A DNA stretch of 64,000 bases from Spisula solida (taxonomy: Eukaryota; Mollusca; Bivalvia; Venerida; Mactridae). Below are positions 35,080 to 49,400 of the stretch, one piece after another. Both the position numbers and the translations under genes were made by a program. The stretch lies in assembly GCA_947247005.1 (NCBI GenBank), contig OX365955.1, positions 14,675,322 to 14,739,321 on the forward strand, in the 5' to 3' direction. Numbering within the stretch: position 1 is the first letter of the stretch; every line of letters begins with the position of its first letter. The notes below the pieces were generated by a model, which had not been told where the DNA came from, did not search any database, and saw nothing but the letters and a program-made list of their open reading frames with translations.

Positions 35080-37240
35080 TCTCACTCAATGCCCACCGTC
35101 TGATGTATCAGTACAACTAACTATGTCTTTCACGGACAATCGAGTATCTATTACATAGAAATAGACATACTGTTAACATGATGACTGCATTGTTTGTTTC
35201 AATGTGCGATTTTGTGAACACGGTGATAACGTTTGTTTATCGTTTGCACATTTATTAGCACATGCACCGATACATTAGGAACGGTAGCTAATACTCGGTG
35301 ACAAACCTCTCCCTAAAAACATTTTTATATGTAATTATGAAACTTAACGTGCGCCTTCGTGTAGGTTTCGTGCAGTTAGGTCTATACTGGAACCATTTTT
35401 ATGCATACAACTTTATCCGTCCACCCGTCTGTAACTTGAAAAGCAATTGTACTACAGTCTTCAAACTTCATAGGAATATTAGTCTGCATAAGTTGTTGTG
35501 TAATATTAGCAGAGTTATAGCTGATAAGATGAAAATTGATTAATTTCCTTGTGTCGCTCATAACTCTAAAGTCAGTATTTGAGTAAAATCTTCAATTTTT
35601 GTAGGAATATTTGTCTGTATGTGTAATTGCCCACCTAAATATTTTAATTCGGACCTGATCTGTATTAGAGTTGTGGTCTTTAAATGATGAGGTAGAGTAT
35701 TGGTGCTATAGGTGTCAAACTTCGTATGAATATTAATAAGCATGTGCATGCGAGGTATGACCCATGACATGGTAAAATGACAAGTGGAAGACATAGATCT
35801 GTGTTTATGGACACATTTCTAGTTATTATATGCTATCAATGGTTTATAGAGATTTATCATTGCTATTATTACTGTTTTAATAGCTGGTTCCATTACCATA
35901 CTGTCGCGACGTTCCAATTTCAAAGTGAATGTTCCAATTAAGCCAATTACTGTACCATTTCAAGAAATTCAAGTACACTGTATATAATAAAAAGAAAATT
36001 TGTTGAATTTAGTTAACGATAAAAAATTCACTCGTGTTCACAGAAAATATGGTTTTCTTTGATTACACGGTGAAATCCATCTTACACCAACATCAACAAA
36101 TATCGTCTATTTCATCAACCTTATAGCCCTGGAATTGCATAGGGGACACCTCGGACGTAAAGATGATCGGGACCGACGGAAAGACCCGAGCAGTTACGAC
36201 TGCGGATATTCGTGGAAATACCATGTCCAACTTTTCGTCACATGGCTAGCTCCCGATAAGACGCTCAGGTCGAGCTTTTTGTTATTGGTACAAGCGTGCC
36301 GTCAGCACACAACAGTCAACTAGCCGTGACATTTAACTGTATGTTTGTTAGGTACCTATGTTTGTTTGATGTCTTGAAATATGTACACTATCGTGACAGG
36401 AATGTGTCTGAAGTGTGGCGCTTTGTTCTATTTTATAGACTAGAATGTGTTTATAAAGTTCAAACGAACGTAGATATGTACAATGTATTGTTTAAAAACA
36501 AAAGTTCTTGACATTTATATATTTTATTTAACATTTCAATACAAACAGATACATGGTAAAATATCAAACTTGCATATATACGGTACCAGATAGTGCACAT
36601 TTATTAAATTGCATTTTACTGGTATTTACTGGCGGATATATTCAGTACTGAAAATGACGTCACAGATGAACATCGAAATCTCATTAAGGAATTGAAATAC
36701 ATTTATTAATATCTACGGTGTTTTTCAAGCATCGGCTTTCATTAATATTAAGAGTAACGTTATTAGTCTATACAATGTAAACGAGTATTTAAAAATACAA
36801 GTAAAGTTTAGAATACATATCAGAGTATTTTGTTCAGTAATGTCGAATGTATTGAACAAAATAGGCAGTGAAATAAATTAGTTCAAACAAACTACAATAA
36901 TTACAAAGTACATGTATCACATGAAAAAGCAAGTACACACTGAGACCTTCACATATAGATGCTATATCGCGGAAAGTTCTATGTGCTTAGTTCAAGCAAA
37001 TAGACACATTCAAAGATTATTTTATGACATATGACGTAACACCTATCTCAGTTGATTGAATACGCAGTTAAGGCTTTTTATACATGTTTATAAATACGAT
37101 TATCTACAAATATTACATTTTGATAAGTTAATTCCTGAAAGAAACATATACATACAATGAATCTACCATTAACAATGATATAAAATAGACAATATAAGAA
37201 TAAAGTATGTCAATAGTTTCAACAATAAAACTAATAGATC
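35080..37240. other. Intergenic, no supportable gene
   Basis: An isolated GC-richer patch at about 36130-36330 has a 62-codon frame beginning MHRGHLGRKDDRDRRKDPSS with no splice partners or known motif. It is probably a repeat fragment. The rest is AT-rich. Confidence 0.4.
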
Positions 37241-37244
37241 TACA

Positions 37245-37497
37245 TATCGCTGGCTTAGAATTAGAAGGTCGTAAGTACAAAATTAATATTTTGAGAAAAC
37301 TAGAAAAAAACTGTTTGAAAACTACTCTTTACCTATATTAAAACAAGTTTTTTCAACTTCAGTTTGACATGACCAGTTCCGATTTTCATGAAAAGAGGCT
37401 CGGCATAAGAAGCGCCTCGTGATATATAATTAAATATGTATCAGGCTTATTATGTCGTTAGTAGTACTTACGACCTTCTAATTCTAAGCCAGCGATA
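37245..37497. mobile_element. 253-bp MITE, perfect ~31-bp TIRs
   Basis: TATCGCTGGCTTAGAATTAG...GGTCGTAAGTA at the left end is exactly inverted at the right end. TA lies at both edges. The interior contains GGCTCGGCATAAGAAGCGCC. Fragments occur at 27874, 32664 and 33430. Confidence 0.9.
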
Positions 37498-37801
37498 AAG
37501 GCTTTGTATGTTTTTTTTTAAAAAAACCCATCATAATCGTAATAAAAACATTATTTTCCTCACCTGAGGCATATAAGTTATTAATCCATGAAACAAAATG
37601 CTTGCATCAAGGTCTACAACGTGTATTCCTGTGAAATATCATACAAGAACTGAAATTCTGGCCAGTTTACGCAGGTTGTCATACAAAACATGCAAACCCG
37701 ATAATTAACTGCTGCATACAGACATTCAGGTACAGTTGCAGTGCTAATTACTATCTGCGCAGCACTGCAGCAGGGATTGGTGGCTAGAATCGTTGACCAA
37801 A

Positions 37802-37999
37802 TACTGTTAAATCATCATTTTTCGAGGGAGTTGAATTTTCGTTGATTTAGTTGTTAAATCTAATGCCCACGATTTATCGAACTCCATAATATGGATTTTC
37901 CTTTCATGTTTTGTAATCCACGAATTTACGATCCTACGGAAATGATTTTTTATCAAAATCCACGAAATTTAATACCCACGAAAATATGTGATTTTACAA
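37802..37999 (+). mobile_element. Second copy of the TACTGTAAAATCA MITE
   Basis: Collinear with 20578-20775 over the full length, sharing CGAGGGAGTTGAAT, CCCACGATTTATC, TTTTGTAATCCACGAATTTAC and ACGAAATTTAATACCCACGA. It is slightly degenerated at its ends. Confidence 0.75.
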
Positions 38000-38469
38000 C
38001 TAAATGTACATGTATAAGAACAAAGGAATACACATGTATACCTAAATGTCTCATGGCATATACGATAGAATCTAGACCTACGTTGTTTTCTTTCACACAA
38101 GATGGTGTTTAGAACATGTATACATGTGCCCTAAACTTGTTCAATTGTTCAGATTAAACAGGGTATGGAATTTTCATTACATTGTAGTAAGCAGCACTAA
38201 TGGCTTGAAAAATACGCCCATATATGAACATTGACGCCAATACTTTTGTTTAAAAAAGTACGTGCAACAACACATAGTAAAGTATGCATGTAGTAGGTTG
38301 TTTACAGCAATGTGAGCTTGTTATCATTACAGTTATGTACCCGACATTACCAATGTGCAAACAACTCTCACATGGCCAAAGCAAAAACAACACGTTTTCC
38401 AACAAAGAAATGGACTTTTATAACATATGTCCTTATTGCATGAAAACACACATTTCTGGCAAAATCTGT

Positions 38470-38745
38470 TGACGTCACACATTCAGAATTAGATCTACAA
38501 TCGATCTACAATCTACATATTGTTACACAGTTCAGACACCTACTTATGACGTCACAAACAAACACCCATTTATGACATCACAGTTCAGACACACACTTAT
38601 GACGTCACAAACATACACCCATTTGTGACATTACTGTTCAGACACCCATTTATAACATCACAGTGCAGACACCACTTTATGACATCACATTTCAGACACC
38701 CACTTACGCAGTCACAATTCAGACACATACAATTATGACGTCAAC
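38470..38745 (+). repeat. Degenerate ~28-bp tandem repeat containing TGACGTCA
   Basis: Units follow 'CAGACACCCACTTATGACGTCACA'; several retain the perfect palindrome TGACGTCA (the CRE consensus), others are TGACATCA. Confidence 0.85.
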
Positions 38746-38929
38746 GTCTGTAGCTCAATTATCACATTCAACGACGTAGACGACACACTTCTAATATTCC
38801 AAGTGTCTTAAATGACACAAAGTTTTACAGAGTGAAATAGATGTATAATGTATATTTACATGAATGAATCACAAGATTATATATATATATACAACAGTAA
38901 CACTAGCGCCCTTCTCACAAGATATGTAA

Positions 38930-39325
38930 ACAGAAATAAACGACATTACATTATAGACACCGCTCCTCAGCGCGGCACCAATAAGAACAATGTACGGAAA
39001 TAAACGACATTACATTAAGACACCGCTCCTCAGCGCGGCACCAATAAGAGCAATGTACGGAAATAAAACGACATTACAATATAGACACCGCCCCTCAGCA
39101 CGGCACCAATAAGAACAATGTGCGGAAATAAAACGACATTACATTATAGACACCGCCCCTCAGCACGGCACCAATAAGAACAATGTGCGGAAATAAACGA
39201 CATTACAATATAGACACCGCCCCTCAGCACGGCACCAATAAGAACAATGTGCGGAAATAAACGACATTACAATATAGAACCGCCCCTTAGCGCGGCACCA
39301 ATAAGAGCAATGTACGGAAGCACAG
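38930..39325 (+). repeat. ~62-bp minisatellite, six to seven units
   Basis: Unit AAACGACATTACATTATAGA plus CACCGCTCCTCAGCGCGGCA plus CCAATAAGAACAATGTACGG. Each unit contains a short CGC...GCG stem. Downstream of the SLC1 stop codon, possibly in its 3'UTR. Confidence 0.93.
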
Positions 39326-40129
39326 TCAGGCATATTGGATACAGACAACTTAACGTAAATAAAACACACATAATGAGATCCCGTAATACATTTTGAAAGT
39401 TTAAATGGTTGCACATATACACATAATTATAGTTTTATTTTTTAATACATATTGTCATACAATATCCAAACATTACAGCCGTTCGTTCAAAAAGTCTGAT
39501 TAAACCAAAATAAATGACTGTGTGGTGTTTTCTGAGTCAACAAAATCGAAGCGGCCATGTGTCGTACTCTGTAACCTAGACAACAAGGTAACTACATTTG
39601 CAGTTTGGGAATCAGATTTTCGTGAAAGAAGGCGAAATGTCAGAGACTCCTTCTACCATAATTCAGAATACCACCCAAACATTTACTTACAACCTCTGAA
39701 TAGCAGCTTCGATTCAAGTCAAAGTTGTACATAAACAATCGGACATGAATAGTCGAGCACTGGTCTTAATTGCTCATCCAAATTCAAGCCAATGGAGTAG
39801 GCCTATACAGCGGACAGCGGAATGACTGAATGAAATGAGCTCTTTGACGACATTTGTTTAACAATTGTCAGTCAGTGTTATTTGTATTCAGAAAATGCAC
39901 CAATCAAATGCATAGTTCCAAAAGTGCACCCAACAATTCAAAACTTGTCTAACCATGATAAAACAACATTCATCGAATGAAATGAGATTTTATATGATGG
40001 AGACATCAAAACTGAGGGAAACTACCAAATATAGCGGTTCATAGTGGTACCCAGCTCAGACGTTAAGAAAACTATCAATGGCTGCTGTTAATTGTGCAAA
40101 TATAGGCCAATCACAGTTTTGCAGAAAAA

Positions 40130-40418
40130 TCAAACATTCTGATTGGTTGCTTCACCGTTCTTCGTCACGTGGCCATTCATAGTTCTCAAATTCTGATTGC
40201 TGTCCGCTGCTTGTTTTATCAGTTTCTCTTTCTCGGTTATGGCCAATTTTTCCACAGAGCTAATAGTGTTGTTTTCAACTACCACTTCAAAATTGTCGTC
40301 AAATGGGTCAGATTCAGCTTCTTGAGACGGATCCACAGGAGGTAATCCAGAGAATTTCTGGGTAACAGCAACACACAGTATCTGACTGTATAAGTTACCG
40401 GCTGTACGACATCTGTCT
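40130..40418 (-). CDS. SLC1-like last exon, TM8 end and cytoplasmic tail
   Basis: Acceptor TTGATTATTACAG; it completes the Leu codon and encodes DRCRTAGNLYSQILCVAVTQ followed by an acidic, hydrophilic tail ending ATNQNV and TGA. DRCRT and the Asn three residues after Thr match substrate-site residues of the family. The expected Asp of N-V-x-G-D is Gln (40382-40384). Confidence 0.9.
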
Positions 40419-43400
40419 CTGTAATAATCAAGGACATCTAGTCAATTAACATAGAATAATTGTTCATTGCAACATACGTGAAAATTACTAGGGATGTTCG
40501 GTAAGTACGCGGAAAATGCTCTTCAAATTTTCCCCAAACTTTAACGGATTCTGTGGATACGTTTATAAGGAAATTATCTTTAAATAATTCGTATTACCTG
40601 AAGAAATATTAATAATAATAACCATGCTAACAATAATAAATAAATAAGAATTATTGTACAATTAACATTTTTTATCTGAGCATCATTTTCCTACTAGTAT
40701 TTATTGATCACCCTCGCATGTTTGAAGTTCATTGAGTCAATAAATGTAAAGTTTGTAGCGATATCACCCTGTGATACGGATGGCACACACGGGATAGCTG
40801 CATGGTGTCACCCTGTGATACGGATGGCACACACGGGATAGCTGCATGGTGTCACCCTGTGATAGGGATGCCACACACGGGATAGCTGCATGGTGTCGTA
40901 AATAAAAACATCCATTTTTGTACGGTTAATAAAACACAGTCGCTTTAACAGAATCCACAGACCATGTAACTGTATTGAATTTGACTAATCAGTTATGTGT
41001 ATTCTGAATGCCTGTTGAATTCAGTATTTATGAGTAATACCGTTTTATTGTAAATCATGGTGCATCTATCCTCGTAACAAATCGGCTCTTTCTATTAGAT
41101 TCAGGTAGCGTCTCGTAAAAGTGATTGAATATCGTTTACGTGTCCAAATACCAGTACAGAGTTCAAGTGAAAGGAACCATGAAAGGATTCAAAAAGGTTG
41201 TTGATCAGGAGAGAGTCTGTATGTCCTGTATGTAGGCCTATAGTATGCATGGACATCATTAACTAATCACTCAACACACTGATTTTAGTATGTCGGAGAT
41301 TCACGCTTTTTTTCCAAAGTTGTCCAAAGAAATAATAACTGCATTTTACAGCTGTTGTTTAAGTTCGCGAAAGTAAGTTTTCGATAATATTAATCGAGTT
41401 CGTGAACATAGTGAAAATTGATCCCTCGCGAAAATGTGTGATTTTTAAGTAAGAGGGAAAAATTCACTTACAGGAACCATTCAATGGCTAACAACAAGCC
41501 GACAGCATCGGAGGGAATGTTCATAGCAGTGAGCAGGATGATTATTGTGACGATACCAGCACTGGGTACTGAAGGCACGGCGAATGTAGACAATGACGTC
41601 AGAATACTGAAAAAGAAACAACAATGACGTCAGCATATTGAAACAAAAGCAACAATGGTCCCATATTACTGAAACGGAAGTAACAATGACGTCAGAATAT
41701 CGAAACAGCAACAGCCAAAAAAAACATGACACTTATATACAACACACATTCCCCCACAACGTAAACATAAACATCTAGAAAGATACCGACATTAAATATC
41801 GACACGCCGTATTCGTTATATACATTTAGGATGTTTATAAATAAAACTATTCTGATCCTATAGATCGAAAACGAGTATTGTGCCATGACTGCACTTATTA
41901 TCCTATATACCGAACGGTTATGGCTCCAAGGTAAGATTATATCTATTAGAATGGTTGCTTTGCCGTGTTTGCAATAGGCATACATATCAGTCAGATTGAA
42001 CGTAAAAATGGTCTTCTAACTTCGTTAAACCTCAATGCCAATTTATCATAGACATTACAGTGTACATCTCATTTATGCACGAAGGTCTGTTGACCTAAGT
42101 CACGTTTAGCAACCAGTACTGACACACATCAAGCACACTCACTATAGGTAAATTTCCAACTTGGGTAGCTAAACGGGGGGATTAATTGTATAACCTCTAT
42201 GGTTAAAGTACATAAATATGCATAACCTAGAAAAACACCTATAGTTACAATTGTATTTTCAGATTATTAGTCAGATTGAGATGGTGTACACACCATCGTC
42301 GGACGCCAAGTGAGCTCAGGCCCCCTACACTGTTGATAAATTATAGTAGACACAGACTACCATGGATTGCGACGATGATGGTGAACATGCTGCAACTATT
42401 CTATTTTCAAACAATGAATGTTGTTTAAACTATTCTAATTTTAGAATAATTAATGTAGACGGTAAATGTGTTTTGGGTAGTTGGAGTAAATGGTTAAATA
42501 TACGATTTATTATTGTATTACTTTTATAAAATATACAGCACTTGGTTACTGATAATTGAGTCCTGAGTATTTATAAAGAAAAATTGTTATTATGACATAA
42601 CCAAGGCAACAAAATGATCGAGTAGTAACAGGTGGTGATTGCGTAAAAATAAAATATACAAGCTACCGGTAACTGGAAATTTTCCTGTCGCCTGTAGGAT
42701 ACCGACAACACGTGGCAATGATGGTATAATTAACTATCTGTACGTAGTTACTGAATGATCAAAGCATGGTTAGGTCACACGCTTACCTATATTACTTACA
42801 ATACAAGCTAGACATCTAAAAAATCATCTACCTATGATAAATTGCTTACATGCACTTCCGCGGGGTAAATACATTCTGATAAGAAGCTGTCATTTTACTA
42901 GGACAAGTGTATTTCATACAATTTATCTTGCCAAATGTCATTTCTGCACAATCCGCCATATTCTCGTTTAAAACGCCTTGTACGCAATTCAAGATACATG
43001 CATTAAAAAACCCATTCATGTATGAAATTAAGTAGATTTGGCGTACTGATTTCCTAGAATGCATCAGTCCATCAAATTTCAAATGTTAAACGTAGCACAC
43101 TTTTTTCGCAAACAGACACATTTCGAATTGAACGGAACAAGAATGCAACCTTCATTAAATATTCATGACCTTAGCACATGCTAAACATTTTAAAAATATT
43201 TCTAAATACTCATTTCAAATACAATGTAGAATAAATGTCAATCATTCATGGAAAATGCGTGACCCAGGTAAGCACTACTTTTTTGATGAAAATAGTCCCT
43301 AATTAAATCGGCATTGTACACAGACCGTGCATCATGAATTAGTGATAAAATGGGATTGGAGTGAATTTGCTATGAATAATTCCGTTTAATTACCAGGGAA

Positions 43401-46400
43401 TTTATAGTGGAAACTTACATTATGATTAAAACCTGTGCAGCGTCTGTTGGTACGTTTTCCAGCTGACAAACAAACACACATGACGCAGCAATGTAGAGGG
43501 CGCTACCTGACTTGTTCAAAGCAGATGCAAATGGAACGACGAAGCGGGTAATGCGTTTGTCAATCTTATTTTTCTTCTCCATAAAGAACAATGTGTCAGG
43601 TATGGCAATGGCTCTGAAAGAGAAGCAGACGGTATAAGTTTCGACTAATCACAAAAAAGCAGTACCAAAATCACCTAACATAAAAATACAATAAATTACC
43701 CCAAGAATACACAAAGAAACCAAAAACGAAAGCAGCGATGTATCGCTCAACGATATTCGCATTAGCGACGACACGTGGTAATTTTCACTCCGTTTTATGT
43801 AATTATTCACCAAAATCCTTTCGATTTCGCTGATCTTATCTGTTTCGTAAATGAGGAAAAATCACTATCGATTAGTCAATTTCTCAAATTTGCCCATGAA
43901 TCAATGGCGTCTCTAGGCGTACATTAACGCACCAACTATAACACAGCTGCACTAGTTGTGTGACAATATCACATCACAATGCATGAACAGTTTTAGTTTA
44001 AGTATCTCAAAGTTATGCTGTGCATGTTGTACACTGTGATTTAGTTCCATTTGAAAAACTCCATTTAATTAGCTCTAATAAATTCTCACTCGCGCTATTA
44101 GCATGCAGGAATAGATAAAAATATGTTAACTGTACTCGGCTTCCTGAATGGAGACCCTGTCGCGAAATACCGAAATATGCTCTTTCAAAGTCTTATTTTT
44201 GTTTTATTTTCTATAGATAAAATATTATTTCGTTTTTTACCAAAATTTCGTTCACGAAATACATAAATAGAAACGTTAGTACGTCATGTACTGGAGTTAA
44301 TAGCATTCCTTTATCATGTTCATTCTGACTCAGGGATGGGTACAATTACAATTACAATTTAATTAATTATAATTAATTACACTTTTTCAAATAATTGAAA
44401 ATAATGATTAATTAAGCCCACATTCAATTATTTTAATTGTAATTAATTAATTACACAATCATAAAAGACATATAATGGTCAATTAACTTCAATTAATCTC
44501 AATTATTTGTACATGACCTATATCATAAAAATACCCCTAAATAGAACAGAACAGAACATATACTTTATTAACTTGTACAACATGTAGACAAAAATGATTC
44601 CCTTTTCACACATTTTGATAATCTTTTCAGAGGTGATAAATGCTAATACACATGTCACTGATTTCTAATGTTAAGTTACTATAGATATAGTCTCAAGGTA
44701 CATAAATTACACTAAGGAGTGTGTTGGTTGTTCTGTTGACTTATCCATGTATATAATGTCTTTTTGTATATTTATGAATTCTTTATTTCTGTTGTATTTT
44801 AATGTACAGGCATAAAACATTAATTTGTTTGTATACATTTATAAAAAATCATCCATGTTTGAATACACTATTTTAAAGCATTTAAAATTGAATACTATTT
44901 ATTAAATCAGAATTTTGTACCTAACAATAACAAAACTTAATGGTTTTATAACAACTAGCAACTGTTCAGATAAATAAATTTCTCTTCGCGAACATTAAGT
45001 TTCAGTTGAAGTCCTATATGTTCGAAATATTTCAAGTAAATGATTTCAGCAAGGTTTTTTTTGTTCAAGTACCGATAACATCAGCTGCTATGGTTAGTGG
45101 TATGCTATAGTATGCTTGCATACATATTGAACTTGTTTATTACAAGCTTAAAAATCTGTATAGTAGAAAGATATCTCGAAACACTCAATAGGCAACACGT
45201 GATAATTACAATAAAACAACTAGCCTATACCAGATAATATACCATAAAAATAGCTTTGGCACTTGTTCTCGGCAAGGAGAGAGAAATTCCATCAACTATA
45301 ACACTCATCAAAAATATGTTCTGTTATTCAGTCAAGTGTCTGGGAATAATATGTATGTTTGTGTTACCAGTGCTACATTAAAGCTCAAATATTTAGGAAC
45401 AACATGTGCTTGTAATTAACTAAACACACCAAGTGTGCGTAATTTGCCATTCATATAATAAATATTCACTATATCATATAAAACATAATACGGAACGCCG
45501 AGCGTGACAACATTATTTCACAGTATTTTTTTAGCGTTTAAACGAAACAAATATTCTTTTTAAAAGTATCTTCATTTCAAAATTATCTTATCAAAATCAA
45601 ATTATTCCGTATGTTCATCGCTATAATGTCATTTTAGAGGTGCCGTCTAAATCAAGCATCGATTTTATTCGTTTTATAAAGGGTTTATAAAATAGTGAAC
45701 ATAATGCGCCTAGTACAAATGTACCACTATATGTACGCTAGTAGTAAATTCTATACAAAGAAAAACATCCCGCTTCAATTCTTTATCAAACATCTTATTT
45801 TTCTACAATAATCCTTTCAAACTATTTTGATTTTATCTTTAACAAAATTATTTGATGTTATTTTTAATGAAATACATGTACTTTGATGTTATTTTATTAA
45901 AAGGAAAATCTCCAAAATCTACATAATAACCAATGGAGTCACGTGCTAGTAAAGTTATTTCGATTCATCCTGTGCTTTTTTTAAATCACTTTTTCTTTGG
46001 AACGAATTGTTATGTTTTACAGTGGAAAATTTTCCCAATTGCCAAAACGCTACTAACTGACGTCATAGTTCAGTGCTTCATCGAACCATCATGCATCGTT
46101 TGTGAAATTAACCGATTTGTTCGTGTTTGATGTGATGTTAACATCCGCCATGAATATTTTTTACGAGCGTCATAAGTGATACTACTTAATCATTGTTCTG
46201 ATCTTATACCAGTTGAAGGCTGGCGATAATATGTAGTACTTTGAACACTGAATGCAAACTGAAGCCGCTCTCGAAACGATCTACTGTAATATCGTTAATT
46301 CTTGTTGCAGGTAAGTTTTTCGTCGATTCCACGAAATCTAATCCCCACGATTAATCGACTTCCCCAAAACGGAGTAAAGGTTTCATATTTCATGTTTTGT

Positions 46401-49400
46401 AATTTACAACAGAGGTAGAAGTATCGCGTTTATCAGTACTATACACCAGGCACGTTAAAGAAACAAAGCATATTTGGAAAGAGCCAGGGCAGCGCACCCG
46501 GATTCCTTGTATCACACTAATTTTCTGTCTATTCCCTCGAAGCAGGAGGTCATTGGCCAATTAGGCAGATAGCACCGAATGACCACGCTCTACGACTATC
46601 TTGGTCGAACGCAAAAAACCTTCGTGACTTGCCGTCTTAGAGAGTTTCATCATCATCATCATCTTTACCATAATCATCATTATCATCATCATCATCATTA
46701 CCATAATCATCATCATCATCATCATTATCATCATCATCATTATCATCATCATCTTTACCAACATCATTAATAGCTTTAATGTTACTTACGAGCTGGCCGT
46801 GGCGAATGTAATCATGAGTGGACGGATCATGTTCATAAAGAATTTGAATGGTCTTCTACGGATGATGATTGCATAAATGATTGGTATCACAACGAACATG
46901 AAGATGCACAGTCCGAGCATGGAAGCAAGTATGAACATTCCAAGATGTTTGAACGTTTCCTCCAGGTTTCTCGTCTTTGCTAAAACAGTTGCTATTAAAC
47001 TCGCCACACCTATAGGAGTAAACCTGGAATAAATACATAATTTAAGTTGAGTCACGTCCTCAAAACATGCCAGTCACTGGGAATAAATAGATACTAGTAA
47101 TCGTACGATGAACTTTGAACGCCGAACGTAGGACTTTGCTACAGACCTACTGAGCCGTTCAATTAAATTTCAATGTCCAAATAAGAAAATTTTAATTAGG
47201 TTAGACCCGAGATCATTTCTGGTTGTTCAAAGCGATTCAGTCTCATCTCACAAAACTGTCCAGTATCATAAATACATGTAATGTTTTTTCCCTTCAATAG
47301 CCCAGCAAGACGACTCGGCCTTTCGCAGTTTGAATGTATTTATTGGTCCTGGATTTAGTAAATGACTAAGGGTCTGTTTAATGGAAATTTTCGTATCATT
47401 GAACGTATCTTACACCATTGATGAATGGTGACCCTGCTTCTTTCGGTCTACATATTTTTGGACTTCGTTATCTCAGCAAGACGTTATCGCATTATAATAC
47501 CGTCTTCACAACGGTCGGATATTTGTGAATGGTCATGAATGGATTTGTATGAAATGTTGATTGAAAGCGTCTATGAAACGTTAGTTTGCTTTCCTGTAAT
47601 ATAAACATGGAACTTTGCTTATCAATGATGTATCAATTTGACGTATCAGTGACGCACAAATGACGTATCAATGACGTATCAATGACAAATCAGTGACGTA
47701 CAAATCACCTATAAATGTCGTTTCAGTGACGTATAAATGCCATATCAGTGACGTACAAATCACCTATAAATGAGGTATCAATGACGTATAATGACGTATC
47801 AGTGATGTATAAATGCCGTTTCAGTGACGTATAAATGAAATCATTGTTCAGTGACGTATCAGTGATGTATAAGTTACGTTCCAGTGACGTATTAGAGACA
47901 TATCAGTGACGTCAATGACTTATTAGTGACGTATCAATAACGTACCATACAAGCCATTGGAGAATCCGGAGGATTATTTCTGACGCTGATTGGAAGAACT
48001 TCAAGAAGGCTTTTCCGTGACTCCCTACAGATGAGGTTCCAATACCGAATAAAGTACAACAAATAATCAAACCTGTAATTATACAAAAATCAAATAACAA
48101 TAAAAGTGCATTTTAATAAATAGAGCCTACAGTTTCAGTTTGTTCGTATAAGTGCAAATGCCTGTAAATTACAGGAAACATATGCATAACAATTTACAAT
48201 AGCAATTTAGCTGTCAAAGTGACACTTGATATATGACAGTGTTTTAGAATATTTATAGTAAACAAAAATGAAACGATTTTGATAACAAAAGGGCAAATTA
48301 ATGTTAAGGTTTGAAATATTAAATAGGTTTTTCATAACACAAAAGCAATTTGAAATGAAAGAGAAGAGAATGCTTATTTCCATTTATACCCAGAACATTA
48401 TTTGGCAACCAAAACACTGAATATGTTTTTGAATATCTCTAATATTTCGGCGAATATGTTCCTTTCCAGATAATCAGTTTTCTTATCCGCCACTTTCTAT
48501 TAATATAATATCATACGTCAATGTTTTTGAACCTATGTTTGCCAGGTACGCACCTGGTGTGTTAATTATACCTCAAGAGTGCAAACACTTAACCTACATC
48601 GAAATATGAAAGCGAAATGTTTCTATCTTCTTTATTTATATGCGAGAAAAGTTTCTTTTCGTATTTTTACACGTATTATATGCACAAAGAACGTCTTTGC
48701 TGTTATCCGTTGATATAAACTATACACCCGTCCATAAGACGACATATGGTCTATGCTAAATAACTCATGTTCGGATGCGTCTTATATTAAGGTCGACTTC
48801 TAAGTGGGAATGTACGGTATTATTCCGCGAAAAAAATTGACATTGTTTTATTAAATTCAAGGTGAATGCATCATAGTAGATTCGCCGCAGCATGAATATC
48901 CAATATGTAGGTAAACTGTAGTTTATTTTGTGCCTGTAGGCGTAGGGACTACGTACGCGCATTATAACAAGATCAAAATTCCATGTTGATAATTTCATTA
49001 GGCAATAATGTTTATCTAATAGATGGAATGTCATAAAAAAAACAAATGAATTATCTTTTACAGGAATTAATGGCTCGCAGAAACGATAAACTAGTTATAA
49101 ATTATACGTTCTAAAGATAAATGAAAAAATCAGTATGATGCACATGCGCACCAGATGTGAAAAATAAACCATTGGCAACGAATGAGTATACGATGTATCA
49201 AGTATGATTTATAGATCTAATTACATTATTTTCTAAGGTACGGTATGAAAGAACGTCCGCCCGTCCGTCTGTGTTTTTGTGTGGTTTCAGTAATATGTCA
49301 AAGATTAAAAATGTTCTTAACGATAAAAATTGCGATGCCCATACTGCAGTCCACCCGTCCGAATGGTCTTAGTACTAACCTTTTTTTTTCAGGTAAATAC

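Noticed and set aside
36135..36511. Possible small gene in a GC-richer patch
   Set aside because: Two short overlapping frames without known motifs, splice partners or supporting signals.
38930..39325. CRISPR-like array
   Set aside because: Direct repeats are contiguous 62-bp units without unique spacers, in a eukaryotic context with no cas genes. The other minisatellites fail in the same way.
46561..46770. Poly-His and poly-Met ORFs
   Set aside because: Translation of the ATC microsatellite.
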